Under the pieces are notes generated by a model. That model saw only the letters and a program-made list of their open reading frames with translations. It was not told the DNA's origin and searched no databases. Of a stretch of DNA of 9,770 nucleotides, positions 6,095 through 9,770 are shown one piece after another; positions within the stretch are counted from its first letter, which is position 1; the number at the start of each line of letters is the position of its first letter. Both the position numbers and the translations under genes were made by a program. Origin of the DNA: an uncultured Desulfovibrio sp. (GTDB lineage: Bacteria; Desulfobacterota; Desulfovibrionia; Desulfovibrionales; Desulfovibrionaceae); assembly GCA_945871415.1 (NCBI GenBank), contig CAMBWG010000057.1:1-9770 (forward strand). The letters are read 5' to 3'.

Positions 6095-6110
6095 TGCAAG
6101 AACAAGGCCA
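6095..6110 (-). promoter_or_regulatory. Sigma-54 (RpoN) promoter of fliM
   Basis: On the minus strand the bases read TGGCCTTGTTCTTGCA. This has TGGC at the -24 element and TTGCA at the -12 element, with the obligatory GG-N10-GC spacing. Only the weakly conserved bases after TGGC depart from the consensus TGGCAC-N5-TTGCA. Transcription would start near 6084, about 108 bases before the fliM ATG. RpoN control of mid-class flagellar genes is established in several proteobacteria and requires an enhancer-binding activator. No activator site was identified. Repeat copy F sits 41-186 bp upstream, where an activator site could be expected. Confidence 0.75.
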
Positions 6111-6150
6111 CTTTGGCAAGTCCGTTGAAAAGGCCGCGCTGAAAGAGAGC

Positions 6151-6296
6151 TGGAGCATTTTGCCTTTGAAAAAGGCAAAACGCGGGGCGGCGGCACAGCG
6201 CCGCTCCGCCCGAAGTGAGCGGGAAAACCGCGTTTTTTCCGCGAAACGACAGGCCTTATGGTTTGAAACGCAACGAGTTTCAAACTGAAAATGCTC
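6151..6296 (+). repeat. Intergenic hairpin element, copy F (full-length)
   Basis: This 146-bp copy has the clearest terminal inverted repeat: GAGCATTTT (6153-6161) and AAAATGCTC (6288-6296), 9 of 9. Hairpin 1 is GCATTTTGCCTTT (6155-6167), loop GAA, and AAAGGCAAAACGC (6171-6183), with one A-C mismatch. A GGCGGCG/CGCCGC hairpin follows, then GCGGGAAAA against TTTTTTCCGC. Hairpin 3 has a 9-bp stem (GTTTGAAAC/GTTTCAAAC) around a 7-base loop. Unlike the gene-end copies it starts TGGAGC rather than TAGAGC, and no plus-strand gene ends at it. It lies upstream of the ASKHA gene on the coding strand. Confidence 0.92.
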
Positions 6297-6330
6297 TGGA
6301 CGCCGCGGAGAAGATGACGGGCCGCAGTAA

Positions 6331-6337
6331 AAAGGAG
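6331..6337 (+). promoter_or_regulatory. Ribosome binding site that fixes the ASKHA gene start
   Basis: AAAGGAG lies 6 bases before ATG 6344. The open frame extends upstream to an ATG at 6215, but that segment is repeat copy F. The translated protein has no recognisable domain before residue 1 of the 6344 start, so 6344 is chosen. Confidence 0.85.
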
Positions 6338-6343
6338 TCCGTA

Positions 6344-7981
6344 ATGCGCTTGTTGCTTCGTTTTTCTGACACGGACGGAACACAGCGGGAAACAGCGGGA
6401 GAGTGCGTTGCCGACAGCGGCGACAATCTGGCGCGGGCGGTCTGGTTGTCCGGCCTTGTGCCGCCTGTTCCCCTCTGCTCCGGTCTGGGGCGTTGCGGCC
6501 GCTGCCGCGTGCGGGTGGCTGCGACACAGGCCGCAGCCCTGCCGCCGCAGCCGGAAGAAACGCGCCTGCTCGGCGAGGATGCCGTGGCCGCGGGCTGGCG
6601 TCTGGCCTGTCGCCACAGCGTGCCTGAAGTCCCGGAGCTGACGCTGGATGTGCCGCGTCCGCCCGTCCGGGCTTCCCGTCGGCTGTTTCGCGGGGCCGAC
6701 GACGCGCGTCTTCTGGCGCTGGCCGTGGATCTCGGCACTACGTCCGTCTGGTGGCGCGCTCTGACGCAGGACGGGGACGTTGTTGCCGACGGACATTTTC
6801 TCAATCCGCAGGCGGGCGCGGGGGCCGACGTCATGTCGCGTCTGGCCGCGGCGCGGGAGCCTGCTGCCCGGGCCCGACTGGCTTCCCGTGTCCGGGAGTC
6901 CCTGCGGGAGCTTGTCCGGCAGCTGGCCGGGGAAGGCGCGGGCAGGGTCTCCGGTCTCTGTGTGGCGGGCAATACGGCCATGACGGACATTTTTCTGGAT
7001 CGTGACATCTCCGGCCTGTGCGCCGCGCCCTATCGCCGCAGTCATAAGGGGGACAGCCGGGAGAATGTGCCGGGGCTGCCGCCCGTCTATATTCCGCCCC
7101 TGCCCGCGCCTTTTGTGGGTGGTGACATCAGCGCCGGGGTGGCGGCGCTGATGGCGGCGGACATCCCGCGTCCCCTTGTGCTGGCGGATATGGGCACCAA
7201 TGGAGAGCTGGCGCTGCTGGACAACGAAGATCGTCTGTTTCTGACCAGCGTACCACTGGGGCCCGCTCTGGAGGGCATCGGCCCGGAATGCGGATATATG
7301 GCCGGGCCGGACAGCATCACGGATTTTTCCCTTTCGCCTCTGGGACTCGTCGGGGAAACCGCGGACGGACGCCGCATTGCCGACGGCACAGGGCAGCCGG
7401 GCCGCGTCGCCCCTCCCGCCGCCGGGCCGCTGCCTGCGGGTATCAGCGCCACCGGCTATCTTTCGCTGCTGGCCGTTCTGCTGCAGCTCGGCATCCTCGA
7501 CGAGGACGGTCGTTTCCGCTCGCCCGAGGGCGGCATGCCCGTGGCGCGGGCGCTGGCCTCCCGCATGGAAACGTCTCCTTCGGGTGTCCGCCTGCCCCTG
7601 CCCGCGGGCCTCTGGCTGTCCGCCGCCGATGTGGAGGAACTGCTTAAGGTCAAGGCCGCGTTTTCGCTGGGGCTGGAAACTCTGCTGCGAGGAGCCGGGC
7701 TGGCCGCGTCCGATCTGGCCTGTCTCTGTCTTGGCGGCGCGCTTGGAGAGCATGTCCGGCCGGACAGTCTGGCGCGTCTTGGCTTCCTGCCCGCGATTCT
7801 TCGCGGACGTGTGCGGGCGGTGGGCAACAGCTCCCTTGACGGGGCGGCATTGCTTGCCGTAGACGAACAGGCCCGCGTCGCGCTGCGTCGTCTCTGTGAA
7901 GGCGCGCGCCTGCTGTCGCTGACGGATGCTCCCGATTTTCATGAAGCCTATGTCCGGCATATGCGTTTTGTCTGGCGCTGA
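6344..7981 (+). CDS. ASKHA-domain protein with N-terminal [2Fe-2S] ferredoxin (RACE/corrinoid-activator type)
   Basis: The 545-residue product resembles RACE proteins, the reductive activators of corrinoid-dependent methyltransferases (DUF4445 family). These use ATP to drive electron transfer from an Fe-S cluster to Co(II) corrinoid. The N-terminal ferredoxin domain has cysteines C45, C51, C54 and C89 (CSGLGRCGRC, then LACRH), the usual CX5CX2C...C layout. The ASKHA ATPase part carries DLGTTS (129-134, phosphate 1), AGNTAMTDIFL (208-218), ADMGTNGEL (281-289, phosphate 2) and GGALGEH (464-470, adenosine region). All appear intact. It is somewhat shorter than many family members, which are often about 600 residues or more. 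Rsm22 follows 38 bases later and is probably co-transcribed. No methyltransferase or corrinoid protein is present in the window, so its redox partner is unknown. Family confidence is high, and the assigned substrate is inference. Confidence 0.87.
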   Translation: MRLLLRFSDTDGTQRETAGECVADSGDNLARAVWLSGLVPPVPLCSGLGRCGRCRVRVAATQAAALPPQPEETRLLGEDAVAAGWRLACRHSVPEVPELTLDVPRPPVRASRRLFRGADDARLLALAVDLGTTSVWWRALTQDGDVVADGHFLNPQAGAGADVMSRLAAAREPAARARLASRVRESLRELVRQLAGEGAGRVSGLCVAGNTAMTDIFLDRDISGLCAAPYRRSHKGDSRENVPGLPPVYIPPLPAPFVGGDISAGVAALMAADIPRPLVLADMGTNGELALLDNEDRLFLTSVPLGPALEGIGPECGYMAGPDSITDFSLSPLGLVGETADGRRIADGTGQPGRVAPPAAGPLPAGISATGYLSLLAVLLQLGILDEDGRFRSPEGGMPVARALASRMETSPSGVRLPLPAGLWLSAADVEELLKVKAAFSLGLETLLRGAGLAASDLACLCLGGALGEHVRPDSLARLGFLPAILRGRVRAVGNSSLDGAALLAVDEQARVALRRLCEGARLLSLTDAPDFHEAYVRHMRFVWR

Positions 7982-8005
7982 CGCCTTTTTTCGTCCCCTT
8001 CTGTC

Positions 8006-8010
8006 AAAGG
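8006..8010 (+). promoter_or_regulatory. Ribosome binding site that decides the Rsm22 start
   Basis: AAAGG is followed immediately by ATG 8011, too close for initiation there. ATG 8020 is in the same frame with a 9-base gap and is the better start. Confidence 0.6.
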
Positions 8011-8019
8011 ATGTGCCGC

Positions 8020-9576
8020 ATGCCTCCCCATTCCCGTCCCCCTGCCGACAGGCGTTCCGCGCCGCGTTCTCCCTCCCGCCCTGCTCCCCGGAGTCATGAC
8101 CGTCCCGGAGAAGGGGAGTTTCGTCCTCCCCTGCCTTCGCCGTGGGCCGCTCCCACTCCTCTGCTGCCGCCCCTGTCCGCGGATGCCCGGCGGCTGCTGG
8201 AGACGCTGTCCCGGGCGCTGGCGACTGTGCGACCGTTGCGGACAGCGCATCGTAAGGCCCTTCCCCGCGATATTGCGGATCTTTCCCGTCTGCTGACTGT
8301 GGATCGCGCGGAGCTGCATCATCCCTACTGGGGGTCGCCGGGGCTTGCCAGCGCCTATATGCACTATTTTCTGCCGTGGAATATTGTCCGGCTGGCGCGG
8401 TTGCTGGCCGCCCTGCCTCTGCCCGATCCCCGTCTCTGGCTGGAGCGGGGACTGCGTCCCTGGCTGCTGGACGCCGGTTCCGGCCCGCTGACGCTGCCGC
8501 TGGCGCTCTGGCTGGCCCGGCCCGACTGGCGCTCTCTGCCGCTGGGCGTGCTGGCGCTGGATACGGCGGCTCTGCCGCTGGATCTGGGGCGTCACCTTTT
8601 GCAGGTCTGGGCAGAGCTTTCCGGGCAGCCGCTTGCCTGGACGTTTTCGACCGCGCGCGGCCCGCTGGAACATCTGCCGCGCCATGCCGCGCGTCTGCTG
8701 CGGGATCGCGGCGGCGACGCTGCGCCGTCCGTCTGGATGGTCAGCGCGGCTAATGTGCTTAACGAGCTGTACGGCAAGGGAGCGGATCACGAGGCCGCCG
8801 CGACCGGCGACAATGACGGGGCGGACAGGGAAGAGGAAAGCGCCGCCGCAGCTGGACGTCTGCCCGGTGTGCTGGACGCTCTTGCCCCTCTGCTCTGGGA
8901 GGGGCCGGAAGGCGACGGCGCGCCCGCTCCGGCGGCGCTCTTTGTGGAGCCGGGAACGCGTCTGGGAGGCAAGACCATCATGCGGCTGCGGACGCTGGCG
9001 CTGGAAGGCGGTTTGTCCTCTCCCGCCCCCTGCCCTCACGACGGCGAGTGCCCTCTGCTGGCGGATCGGCGTCGTGGCTGGTGCCACTTCACCTTTGACA
9101 GCGACGGCGCGCCCGGCTGGCTCCGCGCGCTTTCGGAACAGGCGGGTCTTGCCAAGAGCAGCCTTAGCCTGGCCCCCCTGCTGCTGGTCCCCGCGGATAA
9201 AGCCGCAGCGCCCGCGGCGGATGCCGTGCGGATTCTTTCCGCGCCCTTCCGGGTTCCGGGTCTGCGCGGCGAAGCCCGCTATGCCTGTTCCGCACGCGGG
9301 CTCCTGCTGCTGGAACGGGCCGAAGCCCTGCCCTCGGGAGCCCTGCTTCATACCGCTGTGCCGCAGGAGCCCGCCGTGGACGCCAGAAGCGGCGCGCTGG
9401 TGCTGCCCGCGCCCGTGCCCAGGCGTGTGCCTGCGGAAAAGGCTCGCGCGCCGCGTCCGCCGCATCCGCAGGGACGCCGCGAGGAACGTGACGCCGCGCC
9501 GCAGCGGCCCCGTCGCCCCGCCGGAGAGCGCGGACGTCCGGGAAAGACCGGAGCCCCTTTTCAGAAGGGCCGTTGA
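8020..9576 (+). CDS. Rsm22/METTL17-family small-ribosomal-subunit methyltransferase-like protein
   Basis: The 518-residue product (521 if ATG 8011 is used) matches the Rsm22 family. Mitochondrial members assist small ribosomal subunit assembly. The methyltransferase fold shows motif I, LDAGSGPLTLPLALW (150-164), then VSAANVLNEL (241-250) and VEPGTRLGGKTIMRLR (309-324). The family Fe-S signature is present: C338 and C344 (CPHDGECP), C355 (WCHF) and C423 (ACSARG). These are four candidate ligands for a [4Fe-4S] cluster of the kind reported for METTL17. The N-terminus (about 1-50) and C-terminus (about 465-518) are Pro/Arg-rich and probably disordered. The basic tail could contact RNA. An acidic, low-complexity insertion lies at about 256-276. 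Whether it methylates rRNA is unknown. It follows the ASKHA gene closely and ends in TGA with no repeat copy. Confidence 0.85.
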   Translation: MPPHSRPPADRRSAPRSPSRPAPRSHDRPGEGEFRPPLPSPWAAPTPLLPPLSADARRLLETLSRALATVRPLRTAHRKALPRDIADLSRLLTVDRAELHHPYWGSPGLASAYMHYFLPWNIVRLARLLAALPLPDPRLWLERGLRPWLLDAGSGPLTLPLALWLARPDWRSLPLGVLALDTAALPLDLGRHLLQVWAELSGQPLAWTFSTARGPLEHLPRHAARLLRDRGGDAAPSVWMVSAANVLNELYGKGADHEAAATGDNDGADREEESAAAAGRLPGVLDALAPLLWEGPEGDGAPAPAALFVEPGTRLGGKTIMRLRTLALEGGLSSPAPCPHDGECPLLADRRRGWCHFTFDSDGAPGWLRALSEQAGLAKSSLSLAPLLLVPADKAAAPAADAVRILSAPFRVPGLRGEARYACSARGLLLLERAEALPSGALLHTAVPQEPAVDARSGALVLPAPVPRRVPAEKARAPRPPHPQGRREERDAAPQRPRRPAGERGRPGKTGAPFQKGR

Positions 9577-9686
9577 GGATTATATATCTGGGCGCGCCTT
9601 TGGCGCATGACTGAGAAGCATCATCGGGGAAGTCATCCGTTGGGGTGCCTTCCCCTTTCCGTGTCCCATACAACGAGGTCTTTTGC

Positions 9687-9770
9687 ATGCTGACCATGCC
9701 TGTGGAGCTGCCCGAACCGCAGCTCAAACCCCATACCGATATCGTGCTGCGCAAGCGCTATCTGCACAAG
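9687..9770 (+). CDS. Partial gene, possibly class II (B12-dependent) ribonucleotide reductase N-terminus
   Basis: An open frame begins at ATG 9687 and runs off the right edge after 28 codons. GAGG (9675-9678) lies 8 bases upstream. The visible peptide includes ELPEPQLKPHTDIVLRKRYL. A short Pro-rich start followed by an I-V-L-x-K-R-Y-L block resembles the N-terminal segment of ribonucleotide reductase large chains, where an L-x-K-R-Y-L-x-K-D pattern is common. In anaerobes of this kind the adenosylcobalamin-dependent form (NrdJ) would be expected. With so few residues this is a tentative family call. The 110 bp before it hold a small GCGCC/GGCGC hairpin (9594-9606) and a GGGGAAG/CTTCCCC inverted repeat, but no certain promoter. 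Confidence 0.5.
   Translation, partial: MLTMPVELPEPQLKPHTDIVLRKRYLHK

Larger units (their letters stand above)
5976..6343. other. Divergent intergenic region between fliM and the ASKHA gene
   Basis: This 368-bp stretch has no credible gene. From the fliM side it holds the ribosome site, three leader hairpins (5998-6074) and a sigma-54-type promoter (6095-6110). From the other side it holds repeat copy F (6151-6296) and the ASKHA ribosome site (6331-6337). Open frames crossing it on both strands run into the repeat and the promoter and carry no recognisable domain. No promoter was found for the rightward gene. If there is one, it must lie in or beside copy F. Confidence 0.7.

Noticed and set aside
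162..6296. Repeats as a CRISPR array
   Set aside because: The copies are about 146 bp, unevenly spaced by genes, in both orientations, and have no short uniform spacers.
6215..6343. Upstream 43-codon extension of the ASKHA gene
   Set aside because: It is translated repeat sequence, while ATG 6344 has a strong ribosome site and begins directly at the ferredoxin domain.
5972..7960. 662-codon open frame on the minus strand opposite the ASKHA gene
   Set aside because: It is a GC-rich shadow frame: Arg/Gln/His-rich, with no domain. It runs through repeat copy F, the fliM promoter and the fliM leader. The opposite strand has clear ferredoxin and ASKHA motifs.
7948..9465. 505-codon open frame on the minus strand opposite Rsm22
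   Set aside because: Low-complexity Arg/Gln/Pro composition and no motif. The plus-strand frame carries all Rsm22 signatures.
9558..9590. Possible sigma-70 promoter (TTTTCA, 17 bases, TATATA) or NrdR box near TATATAT before the right-edge gene
   Set aside because: Each promoter hexamer matches only 4 of 6 positions, and the palindrome expected of an NrdR box is absent. The evidence is too weak to list as a feature.

Overview
The window reads as chromosomal DNA from a GC-rich, motile, anaerobic bacterium. The most likely source is a member of the Desulfovibrionaceae. This is inferred from the gene mix: a FliM with a sigma-54-type promoter, a corrinoid-activator-like ASKHA/ferredoxin protein, a bacterial Rsm22 homologue, and the start of a protein resembling the N-terminus of a class II (B12-dependent) ribonucleotide reductase. 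No marker in the window fixes the species.

Layout. Positions 1-387 hold an AT-rich left edge and the first copy of an intergenic repeat. Then come a MATE-family efflux transporter (388-1782, +), a membrane-anchored M23 peptidoglycan endopeptidase (2041-2937, +) and a nitroreductase-family flavoprotein (3166-3726, +). Converging on these is an EamA/DMT-type transporter (4765-4767 GTG start, ending at 3937, -). Further right is a complete, stand-alone fliM (4995-5975, -), with a convincing sigma-54 promoter at 6095-6110. Divergent from fliM is a probable two-gene operon: an ASKHA-domain protein with an N-terminal [2Fe-2S] ferredoxin domain (6344-7981, +) and an Rsm22/METTL17-type protein with four candidate Fe-S cysteines (8020-9576, +). 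The right edge carries the first 28 codons of the ribonucleotide reductase-like gene (9687 onward).

The most unusual feature is a dispersed intergenic element of about 146 bp. It is present in six recognisable full or decayed copies (162-304, 1780-1925, 2935-3049, 3724-3828, 4937-4997 on the minus strand, 6151-6296), plus one hairpin-only miniature (1928-1959). Its ends are short inverted repeats (GAGCRTTTT), and inside are three to four hairpins. The first hairpin stem varies in a compensated way between copies. All four copies that abut a gene begin with TAGAGC, and that TAG is the stop codon of the gene (MATE, M23, nitroreductase, fliM). In two of these cases a conventional intrinsic terminator lies beyond the element, so the element sits inside the mRNA 3' end. 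I do not recognise it as a named family.

The genes do not form one pathway. The left part is a set of single-gene units separated by the repeat. The right part (ASKHA protein, Rsm22, then the reductase) is a same-strand cluster with no repeat between its genes. No tRNA, rRNA, CRISPR array, transposase or defence system was found.
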